Shown: positions 1 through 41,300 of the stretch, in pieces
Position numbering within the stretch: position 1 is the first letter of the stretch
Layout: the number at the start of each line of letters is the position of its first letter
Assembly: GCF_028372415.1 (NCBI RefSeq)
Contig: NC_092874.1
Span: forward strand, 59,061,865 to 59,125,864
Direction: 5' to 3'
DNA: 64,000 nucleotides
From: Notamacropus eugenii
Taxonomy: Eukaryota; Chordata; Mammalia; Diprotodontia; Macropodidae
Position numbers and translations under genes: made by a program
Notes under the pieces: generated by a model
The model's database searches: none
The model's input: only the letters and a program-made list of their open reading frames with translations
Told to the model about the DNA's origin: nothing

Positions 1-31229
<31,229 letters not shown>

Positions 31230-31303
31230 CTTGAGCCTTTGAGGCATTTTTGTTTGTTTCTTGGAAGTCTTGTGAGCAGCCACTCTCCCCAACCACTACC
31301 CGT

Positions 31304-31327
31304 CCCCCCCCCCCCCCCCAAAAAAAA
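31304..31327 (+). repeat. C16-A8 homopolymer run in CACNB2 3'UTR
   Basis: Sixteen C followed directly by eight A, 75 nt after the stop codon. Length may be an assembly approximation, because homopolymers are error-prone. Confidence 0.9.
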
Positions 31328-31821
31328 CCCTCACAAAATATTTTGGTTCTCCATCACAAATCAAATGGTATCTCTCCATCTTGTACAGTTTGTATTGCTG
31401 TTGCTTGCAGAGCAATAGTATGAGATAGAATATTCACCTACTTTTTTATTATGATTTTTGGAAGTGCTATATTGACTTATCTGGTACAGTGGCAGGCTTC
31501 TGGTGTCCTACTTGACTTTTACAAAGCTGTTTTTGGTCGCTGCCCCTTGAACAATATCTGTTGCCATCTTCAGGTGGTGTTAGTGTTTTAAACAAGCTAG
31601 AGTTGGTATGTAATAATCTCCTGTGTATTCAGCAAGCCAGAGTCAGCCTACACAACAAACAAAATTGTATTTTCTCCCAATTTGCATATTCATTTAAGGA
31701 CCACTATCTGTTGTTGCTTGTACCTCTGGTTGACTAAATTTGGGGGACAGATTCAAGTCTTGCCTTACACAAAGGGGATCATAAAGTGAGAATCTATTTT
31801 CTATGTACTGGTACTGTGTAC

Positions 31822-32032
31822 TGTATATACAGTTTGTAAATGTTATTTCTGTAAACACCTTCTTATTATATCAGTTTGATCACACTATTTTAAGAGTCCT
31901 AATGCCAAGTCAGCAGATTTGCTTTTGAATTACAGGGACTGGAAATACCCTCAATTCAGGAAATTTGTAACAACATTCAGTCTTGATACTTTTCCCTCTG
32001 TAGTAGAAAGTCTCCTGTATATATTGTAAATA
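31822..32032 (+). promoter_or_regulatory. Cluster of three Pumilio recognition elements in CACNB2 3'UTR
   Basis: Three matches to UGUANAUA: tgtatata at 31822-31829, tgtatata at 32016-32023 and tgtaaata at 32025-32032. The last two are one base apart. PUM1/PUM2 binding to such sites usually represses or destabilises mRNA. Binding here is inference. Confidence 0.5.
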
Positions 32033-32249
32033 TGTGTGATTGCTTGAGATAAAGAAAGGTTTAATTCAATAACGCCATGCCATCCTTACAAGCTTATCAT
32101 TTTGACCATAAGGTATGGTAAAGGTACCAAACTCTAGAAATTATTGAGTCCATACAATTCACACTGATTGTAACAAACACATTCTTAGTAGTTAGTGTCT
32201 GTTAGAGTCATAGCACTGTAGCATATGAGCCAGAAATCTTTGCATGCAG

Positions 32250-32251
<2 letters not shown>

Positions 32252-32283
<32 letters not shown>
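32252..32283 (+). repeat. (GT)n microsatellite in CACNB2 3'UTR
   Basis: About 16 GT units. In RNA this is a potential UG-repeat site for CELF/TDP-43-type proteins (general knowledge). Confidence 0.95.
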
Positions 32284-32286
<3 letters not shown>

Positions 32287-32626
32287 GGTAAGTGTGAAAG
32301 GGTGATGTGATGAATCTGAATGCAAAAAAGTCTGTTGAAGAAAAAATAGAGACTGATACTTAAAATTCTGCCCAATTGGATTTCTATTTTGTTGTGCTCT
32401 ACGTTACTTTAGTAATCCAATGTGCAGTCAGGGAATTTGAGGAAGTTTGCTGCCAAAGGTAAATGGGAAAGCATAATCTGCTGGCTCTTTTTGTGAGACT
32501 CCCAGAGAGTAAACACAGGCACTTGTTACTGTGAGTGTTTCACTGGAAATGGTACAATCTTTGTGTTTTATGGTATTTGTTTTAGGAAGAAAAGTTTACA
32601 CAGTTTGTGGAATTATTTTGTGGGAA

Positions 32627-32632
32627 AATAAA
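32627..32632 (+). terminator. CACNB2: Candidate CACNB2 poly(A) signal (proximal)
   Basis: AATAAA in gggaaaataaattt, 1.4 kb after the stop, followed by T-rich sequence. Further AATAAA hexamers at 34193-34198 and 35932-35937 could be distal sites. Confidence 0.55.
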
Positions 32633-33237
32633 TTTTTGTAGTTTTCTCCCACTTCATTTCTACACTTGCCAATTACTCCCATCAATTCTTGTTATCTGTT
32701 GCTCCTACCCTCTACCTTCCCTCTCGTATCTTTCCAAATCAAGCAATTTTGGTGTGTCAGGAACCTAGAAAGCGATTCTTGTAACCAAAGTCTCTGCTAT
32801 TTAGAATTAACCAGGTCAAGATGAATTGACCTGAGCCACTAGTAAAATGTGGGAATAATTTTCTTCAATACACATCTGCTTTGAAGAAGAATGTCTAGAA
32901 GATACTATCTTCTGCCTTCAGTTATTCTGCTGTAAATGACTGAAAATGTTGATAATAGTTTTAAGACAAATATAGATGTCTATAAGGGCACGTTATCCAG
33001 ACATCATTGGATGGGTAATGTTATTAGGTGTCTGAGTTTTTAGCACTTGAAGTTTATTCTGGAAAAATAATGGATATAATCACCTGACTTCAAATAATGT
33101 ACATTGTCAAAAGAAAAAATGAGATTTTTCAAATACCCTTGTTTATTCCAGTCTCCAGCCAGTAGTTTTAACCCTGTAAATTAAAATTTATCATGAATTT
33201 GGCTCTTTCTTCTCTCCTATAACCCTACTCCCCCACC

Positions 33238-33255
33238 GGGGGGGGGGGGGGGGGG
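33238..33255 (+). repeat. G18 homopolymer in extended CACNB2 3'UTR
   Basis: A run of about 18 G after tcccccacc, complementary to the C16 run 1.9 kb upstream. A run this long can form a G-quadruplex. It lies beyond the proximal poly(A) signal, so it is transcribed in mature mRNA only if the distal end is used. Confidence 0.9.
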
Positions 33256-34192
33256 AAATAACACTTTGAGATGAATTTACCAAAGCAAGTGGAGTGCTTT
33301 ATCAACCCATTTCCTGAATCTTTTTTTCCCCTTCAGGATGAGACACTTTTGTATATAATGTAGGTAAATGATGCTCAGTAATTAGATCTCTGACACTGTT
33401 AAAACAGATTTATTTATTGTACCGTACAAACAGTGGCTATAATGGACATGCTGAAATCTTGTTTCATCAGTGAGAACTTCATTCCAATAACCTCGCTTTA
33501 AAAAATGTTTTAGCTAAAATAGACAGCTGTATGATATTTATCCCTACTCTTCCAACATATCATGTTGGCCAGCTTGCTGGCTCTGAATCATTTATATCTT
33601 AAAATGTGACTAATATTCCAGACTATCTCCACCAGTTCATTCCTCCCTTCCTTAGCTCTATGTGAACCCATGTTATGTATCTTAAGGCTGTTTTTTTTTT
33701 TTTTTTACATTTCTCACACACCTTTAGATAAGATTTTAGTCCAATTTCAAGTCCTACTTATGGATTCTTTTGCAGGGTTGCAGATCTTTGAGCAGTTATA
33801 CATGAAAAATCATCCAGTGGGCATAAGTGTAAACAAAGTGACAGTTACAAAGAGCATAATTTCTGGCACATTGGGTTTTTTATCAGGATGTGGAATCTAA
33901 AGATGGAGTTTTTCATATGAGTCACTTGTCATTGGCATACTCAGTTGCAGCATCATGCTTTGGGTAGTCAGTCTTGAGAAATGCTGGAAATAGTTTACTG
34001 TGTTCTTGTCCTATTCATTTCCATTCTTGCTTTCTATGCTCCTTCACTACTGATTTCATTTACTGTTGCAAAAAGGTGCTGCTAAACATAGGGTCTAGTT
34101 TTAGACATACTGTACTTTGAGACATTCACTTGTCAGCAGCTACCCAGAACTGTTCTTCAATAATCCTGGTTTAAAATCATTCATATGAAACA

Positions 34193-34198
34193 AATAAA
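34193..34198 (+). terminator. CACNB2: Candidate distal CACNB2 poly(A) signal
   Basis: AATAAA in aacaaataaagagctgg, about 3.0 kb after the stop codon. Use is unproven. Confidence 0.3.
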
Positions 34199-35931
34199 GA
34201 GCTGGCTTCTGCACTGTTTATCAGTAGTAGCAGTATTAATTGGCTTCAGAACGAATTATTTTAGTAGGAAATGTATTGTGTACACTACTTCTGTTACCAT
34301 GTTTTATCTTCCTTTGGAAGAGCCCAAAGCATTTGGAATGATAGAAATGCGTGAGGTTGTTCAGGAGGCAGATTTCACAAGGAATATTTCAGATTTCACC
34401 TAAACAAGGTAAGTGACTTGCTGGAAAAAAAAAAAAAAAAGCCAGCAATCCTGACAGATGGGAATTGACCTCTCAGCAGTACTTTGTTTCTTTTCGTTTT
34501 GTTTTTTAATTCTGTTTGTGTGCTAAAATTCGCAATCAGGATGAAAAAATTTTTGAATTTTATTATAAAATGTTTAAATAACAAGTCATCTTGATAAACT
34601 GTAATCCCCACTAGTACTATCTCCCTTCATCTGATAATACAAGTTAGTTGAGAATTACCACTTTCATTCCCATTGAATTGTTGTACAGATCAAGTAGAAT
34701 GACGTTATGCTGCATCGAAGGCAGATTTTTCCCCCCTGCTAAGCTATAATTTTCCATTTATTTTCACTTCAACACTATTTAAACTAAAATGTGGTTCAGG
34801 GTTTGGGAGAAAAAATATAAAACATTTGTTGTTAATCTCAATGCACTGTCAGCTTTGCAGAAGAATATCCAGTCAACTATGCATATAAATTCCAATGAAT
34901 TTATATACAAATTGTTATTTCCTCTATCACCCTACAAATCGTTCCTTGAAGTTCTATTTTCACATTTCTCAAGATATTTACTTTCTTACGGACTACTTCA
35001 TAGTTTGTACTGTTTTTACTTTGTTTTTACTTTGCCCCTGTTAAGTTTGAGGTTGTTGAGTATTTTTTAAACTTTTATTTCAATTTCTTCTTTGGTTTTA
35101 GTGAAGGAGTGAAATCCACTACAAACTTCCTTTTCTGCCTCCAGGAAGTTACTTTTAACAATATCCTTTGAATTTTCTGTATCATTCCACAGACCTTTTT
35201 TTCATCTCTTGCCAAAAATGTTCATGTATTTATCATCAATCACAACTCCTACCATCCCCCAAAAGTGCAAATATGCTATTGGGATATTCACTTTTCCTCC
35301 AACATAAATTACTTGAGGCCCTGCCAAAGACAGGCATACTAGCCAAGGAAATTTTAAAATATGGACAGGGATTGAACTATCAGTTGTGTAAATGAATGCA
35401 TTAACCCTCTCAGTTCTACATCTACGAGAAGCATGCTAAGTCTTAAAAATGGAAATATGTTCTAAAAAGAGTACTGGTCATTTATTATATTACATTACTT
35501 TAAAAGATATGAGAAATGTTTAATCTCCTATGTGGCCAGTACTGCAAAAAAAAGAGAACTACAGACCACACTCAGTAACCTTTTCCAAATCACTGCCCCA
35601 CCTTAAACCTTACTTTGTGTATTACAGTCCAGGCCCACAGGGACACTTCTGACCATCTGGCAATAGTTTGTATGTACTAACATAGATAATTATCTCTGCA
35701 CATAAAACAAACTGCTGTCAGGACTGTTTACAACTTAACTAATCTTCTGTATCTCCCTCAACAAGTGTAGAGGACCACAAAGTCCACTACGCTAGTATTT
35801 ACACAGAACTCACTGACAGTGACAACTGACAAAATGCCCAGCTATGCCCTATGTAGTGGGAAGCAGTTTCTGCCTTACAGATGTTGCATTAGATTCATAA
35901 TGCCCTTCTATTTCCTAACACAAATACTACG

Positions 35932-35937
35932 AATAAA
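35932..35937 (+). terminator. CACNB2: Candidate most distal CACNB2 poly(A) signal
   Basis: AATAAA in acgaataaagtctctgt, 4.7 kb after the stop and just before repeats resume at about 36070. It would close the repeat-free block neatly. Inference only. Confidence 0.3.
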
Positions 35938-36069
35938 GTCTCTGTAGGCTATTTTCCTAAGTTCAAATGCATTCTAAGGAAGAATTTCTCCTTGCTTACA
36001 TTTAAGATCAGAAAAAGGAAAAATATAATCATCACAATGGATGTATACTCTTGTCAATGTGTATTCCCA

Positions 36070-36310
36070 CCAAAGACAGGCTGCTAGGTGACACAGCGGA
36101 TAGAGTCTTGGGCTTGAGTTCAAATCTGACCTCGGACATTTATTGTGTGACACTGAGCAATCTAACCTTTGTCTGCCTCTGCTGTAAAACTGTAACTGTA
36201 AAATAACCTCCACAGTTGTGAGGATCAAATGAGTTATCTGCAAAGTGCTTCCGTAACACAGTACCTGGCACACAGCAGGTCCTTAATAAAGGACTGTTTC
36301 CTTCTTTCAA
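36070..36310 (+). mobile_element. CORE-SINE / MIR-type SINE
   Basis: tRNA-like head (ggctgctaggtgacacagcg, gttcaaatctgacctc), a core, and an L2-like tail (cagtacctggcacacagcag, taataaa). Full-length architecture on the plus strand. Confidence 0.8.
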
Positions 36311-37630
36311 ATAGGCAGAATGTAACCCATTCAAACCAAGCCATGCAGGGCAGCCCTCTCCCTTCAGTCCTATGATTTCACCAAGGGCACCCACCCAAAA
36401 TGCTAGCAGAAGGAGAGATCTACCTTAAATTTCCTTGGCATCATGAGGCTATCAATTGGAACACGCTATTGCTAGAGCAGTCTGACCTTTGGTTATCCTT
36501 CACTCCCCCTACGTAACCAGTTCATCTCTTTTGATTATACAGCTTACCCTTTTTTAATGCCTTGTTGGTAATGTGCTGCAGCCTGTCCGTGCCCACCTGT
36601 GCCCCTCTACTGCCATTTAGGATCATCAACTTTGATTCTTTGGAGTTTTTCAACTCACAGCCATACATCATCAGAAGAATACTGGTATGAAAAAGTTGCA
36701 CCTTGATTCAGGGAGAAGCTTCAGGGTCACTGAAAGAACTCTGCAATCGTCCTAAAAGAAGCCATGCTGTCCTCCTCTTAATGCGATTTTGGGCTTAACT
36801 CACCGTCTGGTGTCAGTGTTTAGTTCTATATGTTGTTCATTCACTTGATTGTAGTCTGGATAAGAAGCATTTTTCATTTGCTTGTGTTTTCCTGTGTGGC
36901 TAGTTAGACCAAACTTTTTAGAATAACTATTATTTTCATTTAGGCCAATCTGCAGTATTCTAGGATTTGATGTAGTCAGAGTACCTTCTGCAAATAGGAG
37001 CATCTGAAGGGCTTCACCATCTAGAGGGAATCTCTTCTCCACTTAGATTCTGCATGGACCTACTAACAGCTGGTAACACCTCTAGCAGGCATATATCTCC
37101 CTAAAACAGTTTAAATTACAAAATGTTTTGGTAAAGACTGTATTGTGTCATGAGGCCTCTAAAAATATTTATGTTAACTTACGATACACTCTATCGTATG
37201 GCAGGAGAGTAACTGTGTCCTAATGAAAAACCACATTAATCCATGAAGGAGCACAAAGACTGTTAGTTCTGTGGTAGTTATAATCTTTAGAAATGACTAC
37301 CTGCAGCTAGGCGATGTAGGGGATAGAGTGCTGGGCCTGGAGTCAGGAAGAGTCATCTTCCTAATAAGTTCAAATCTAGTCTCACACTTAGGAGCTGTGT
37401 GACTCTGGGCAAGTCATATAACGCTGTTTGCCTCAATTTCTCCATCTGTAAAATGAGCTGGAGAAGGAAATAGCAAACTACTCTAGTATCTTTGCCAAGA
37501 AAACCCCAAATGGGGTCACAAAGAGTTGGACGCAACTGAAAAACAGCTGAACAATAAAAATGACAGTATATTTAATACAAATGAAAAGTAACAATCAAAT
37601 AATTTAGAAGTGATCTAGAAATACTATTAA
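36311..37630. other. CACNB2-NSUN6 convergent intergenic interval
   Basis: Between the two tails. It contains one Mar1-like SINE (37305-37558). 36320-37300 shows nothing I recognise. Neither gene has a promoter here, and the interval separates two 3' ends. Confidence 0.5.
37305..37558 (+). mobile_element. Mar1/WSINE-like CORE-SINE with RTE-type tail
   Basis: Head with agctaggcgatgtagggga and ggcctggagtcaggaag, then tctgggcaagtcat, and the diagnostic tail tgccaagaaaaccccaaatg, ggggtcacaaagagttggac and ctgaacaataaa. This tail form is typical of marsupial CORE-SINEs and is the best single clue to the organism. Confidence 0.85.
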
Positions 37631-38146
37631 CTTTATTTCAGTTAGAAGAGATAAGATTTATCAAGTAATAGCTGAAAAAAAGAACATAGAAAAATGTGAA
37701 TTCCTTATGCATTGACAGTAATAAAAAATTGGAGAACAGAAAATATTTTTAAAGTAACCAAGTGATTTACATATTAATATAATATTTATATATTATTCAA
37801 GTTAAATTTGCACTTAAAAAGGAAATCTGTAAAAAATATAATCTGACATTTACCCTATCACATTCCTTATGAACAAAAAACAGACCAACAAAGATATTTT
37901 CATATATATCTGAAGGCATCTTCTTTGTAATCTAAAGCATTATAAGTACAAAAGAATTCTTTACAAACATAATTTCACTCTACCCCTCTGACTTCTTTAA
38001 CCTGTGACTCTTGATTCTTAAGAGAACTGGAAGATTTTCCTGCTTCCATAGCAACCATATTATCAGTCTGCTGGCCTGACAACACTGCAGCAATATGTTC
38101 ATGTAGCAAACATTTGGTGGAATTTTAACTTCTGAAATTTCTTTTC
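37615..38146 (-). other. NSUN6: NSUN6 3'UTR (inferred)
   Basis: AT-rich stretch between the NSUN6 stop and the candidate AATAAA. No repeat or ORF of note. The boundary is inferred from the poly(A) signal only. Confidence 0.45.
37632..37637 (-). terminator. NSUN6: Candidate NSUN6 poly(A) signal
   Basis: tttatt on the plus strand, that is AATAAA on the minus strand, about 510 nt after the NSUN6 stop codon. It implies a 3'UTR of roughly 38146 down to about 37615. It is the first canonical signal I find after the stop. Confidence 0.5.
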
Positions 38147-38359
38147 CTAAACACTTTCACGTTTTATAAATTTTGCAATAAAAAAACCTATAGAGTCATT
38201 ATTTGCTAACCAAATCATGTCTTCTCTTCTGGCGTTTTTAAGAGAGGTTAGATCAGTGTCCTTTAATGCTATAACGGATGGATCAAATCGCTGCAGCTGC
38301 TTCAGCTGGTCAAGTGATAGGCCGGCTCCGAGCATTCCTTCTCCTCCAATATGTGGTTC
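38147..38359 (-). CDS. NSUN6: NSUN6 last coding exon
   Basis: 213 nt from the acceptor ctacaaacag| to TAG (38147-38149 on plus coordinates). It encodes [60 protein letters not shown] and [10 protein letters not shown], 70 residues. IGGEGM.GAGLS and QLQRFDPS are NSUN6-specific. [10 protein letters not shown] is the usual final strand of the RNA m5C methyltransferase fold. Confidence 0.96.
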   Translation of the reverse strand, partial: EPHIGGEGMLGAGLSLDQLKQLQRFDPSVIALKDTDLTSLKNARREDMIWLANNDSIGFFIAKFIKRESV

Positions 38360-41300
38360 CTGTTTGTAGGAAGTCATCAAGAATTATTATGATAGCCATG
38401 TTTCTTATTTCCTTGCAAGTGTTACGTGCATTATGTCAACTTCTATTACTTAAATACATTAAGTTACATCAACCAGATGAAGACATTAACCAGAACATTT
38501 CTTCTAATTACAATATGAGTTCACACTGTCATTTCCATAGTGCTTTACAGTTTACAGTAAAGTGCTTAAGCATAGTGAAGTCCTCTTATTTTGGAGGCAC
38601 TGTTTTTGTATTTTCAGGGTAGCCAACTAAAGAACAGTAGTCAGACATAGGAGGACTTACTCTCTTATATGTCTGCCATAAGATAAAACACTATCAGAAT
38701 CTGAAAGAGTACTGATATAATAATATTCAAGGAATATTATGACAAATTTAAAAGTGCTTTTCTTTGATCTACAGCACCTGAGCGGTAAGAAAACATCAAA
38801 AGGGCTTTTACATCTCAGTAAAACAAAAAACTTATGAAAAAATGTATCATTTAAAACAACATCTAGCTGGGGAAAAAGATTACTTAACCTTGAGAGAGCT
38901 ACCTTTGATGCTATTACTGCAAATTCTTAGCCCCCAAATCACCACTTCCTGTCACAACATGAAAACAATATGCCAAAGATTTGATTCTTCCAATGCCAAT
39001 ATGGGAATGTTCATAAAAAACATTACTGAAAAAGTGGTTTATCTGATGCTAACTGGCAGAATAAGAATACATCTATCACTTTTTAGTTACAAAGCACTGA
39101 GCAGATTATCTCATCAGCAAAATGACAGTTTGAGACCAGATGAGCTCCAAGGTCTCTCAAGTTCTGCCTCCATTTCACAGCACTCCTTCCTATGAGGCAG
39201 GAAGTACATAAGAGGTCCTGTCCCTATGGATAACACATGGAGCTGAAAGAGGGTAAGCAATTTATTCAAAGCAACAGTTAGTAAGAAGTGGAGCTGGGAC
39301 TTCTGGTTCCAAGTCCAATGCACTTTCTAGTACAACAATCAACTACAAAAAATGCTATTTATATATAAAAAGTATTTTGGAGATTGCCTATGAAATTACT
39401 CCAAAGATGTGCTAGCGGTTCACTGTCTTGGTGCCAACCCTGCTTAAACCTGTTTATTATTAGAGGCTGCTGGTAGGTCAGTGGATAAAACTCTGGGCCT
39501 GGAGGCAGGAAGAACTAAGTTCAAACATGACCTTGGACCCTCTGTTTGTTTCGGTTTTTCTCCATAGTAAAATGGGGATGATAATGGCACCTACTTCTAA
39601 AGGTGGCCATGAGAATCAAAAGAGACACTGCCTGTAAAGCGCTCTGCAGAGCTCCTGGCCTGTATCAGCTGCTACAGAAATGCTTATTGCCTTCCCCTTT
39701 TTCATTCTATACAGTCCCACATAAGAAACAGAAATGAATTTGTAATATTTTAATGTGTTTGGAATAAGTCGTCTTCTTCCAGGATCAAACTTAACCTGAA
39801 ATGTCATCAGATAGAAATGTAATCATGAAAATTTATCAGATTAAAACTGTACTGTAGAACATACACTGTAAATTTTGTAAAAGTTTACATAATGAGGTAC
39901 AAAAAAAATCAGACTTCTCAACCATTTTTCCCCCTTGGCTAATGTACTCTTCTATGCTATAAGGTCTGATCTGCTTTGAAATGACATGAGGAAGACTGGG
40001 CACCGTGTTCTCCCTTAAGGAAGAAAGCACTTTGGAGAAGGGCAAAAAAAACCTCTTAGAAAATATTCAAGGCACTGAGTAAGAATAGCTACAACTGCAA
40101 TAATTACTCTCGGAGCCCGTAACAGAAATACAGTTTATTTCTGTGGCTCTCACCAGAATGGCCCAGGCTAACAAAAACAATAACCAAAAACAACCTGACA
40201 ACATAATCCTCAATTCCTGTAACTCAATTCTGTATGGATTGGATTCCCTGGCTGCACTTAGGGAAACCCAATGCACAGTACGCTGCAGGTTCTAGTAAGT
40301 TTTACGCACAAGACCCTTCCCTCCTGGGTCAGCGAGGCTCCCCTCACCTGGGGCAGAAGCTGGAGACAAGGAAAAGCCGCAAGGGCCCAGGCGACCTGCT
40401 CTTCGTTCTCCGCCAGGGTGATTGTGCACGTGCTGTAGACCAGCACGCCCCCTGGCTTCAGCAGCTGCACTGCCTGGAAGACAGAGTCACAGGAGAGAAG
40501 CAATACTTTTTAATACTTATGTTGAATAAAATACTCACCCAAATAGAGTTGAACAGAAATTACAAGATGAGCTATGAGCTGAGAGCATGAAGGGGCTGAT
40601 GAAGGCACATAGCCACAGCCAGCCTCTTTTTGACTTGACTGGCATTAGAGCCCATTCTCAATCAACCTCCTCACCCTCCCCACCCAAAAGCTCACACATT
40701 TAAATTAGATTATTTTCCACCTGAAGATATTCTTAAATAATCAGCATATTTACCAGAATAATGTTTTCCACTCTCTACAAAGCAGTTTCACTCTAACCAG
40801 GCAAGAGGGAGGTAAATTTCCATGCAAATGACCAGGTTCCCAAGGTTTCCTATGAGATGCCCGAGAAGGGGGCAGCCCACCTAACACCAGCAAAACCCTC
40901 AAGTTCACATCAGACCAAATGATGATCAAGAAATCCAATGAGACACTCCATTAAGTCACTTCTACCACAGAACTGCACAAAAGATCCGTGAGAAGCCCAA
41001 GGGCATGACTACAGACCACAAGTGACATGTGAAGCCTGCAGGGCCAGGAGTGCAGAGAGCCTCCTTAAGTAATCAGCCCCCAGAGTGAAGACCAGGGAAG
41101 TACAAGGGAGAGGTCAGCATGCAGCAGAAGCTTTAGTGTGGGATGCCTCAGAACGAGACACTATTGAATCCCTAGCACCTTGTCCTGAGATGTCTGCCAG
41201 AGAAAGCCCTAGAGATCCAGTGCTCTGAGGTTCAAAGATATGATAAGAGAGGAGGGTGTTAGCATAAGAACCCATGGGATCCAGGGTTAACCATCCTCCC

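Larger units (their letters stand above)
31230..32650 (+). other. CACNB2: CACNB2 3'UTR (to first strong poly(A) signal; may extend to ~35950)
   Basis: Begins after the stop and contains C16-A8 (31304-31327), three Pumilio-type octamers (31822-32032) and a GT microsatellite (32252-32283). The first canonical AATAAA is at 32627-32632. I recognise no SINE or LINE from 30740 to about 36070, unlike the repeat-dense introns, which suggests a longer constrained UTR. The true end cannot be set from sequence alone. Confidence 0.7.
32651..36070 (+). other. Repeat-poor downstream flank / possible distal 3'UTR of CACNB2
   Basis: 3.4 kb with no gene or interspersed repeat that I recognise. It contains an ARE-like atttatttatt near 33408, a poly-A run near 34422-34440 and AATAAA at 34193 and 35932. 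Freedom from SINEs and LINEs, against the density elsewhere, suggests constraint. Confidence 0.5.
38360..40347 (-). other. NSUN6 intron before last exon
   Basis: 2.0 kb. Holds a MIR piece (39225-39345), a CORE-SINE (39460-39700) and, near 38520-38580, a short MIR-like scrap. Nothing else recognised. Confidence 0.55.
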
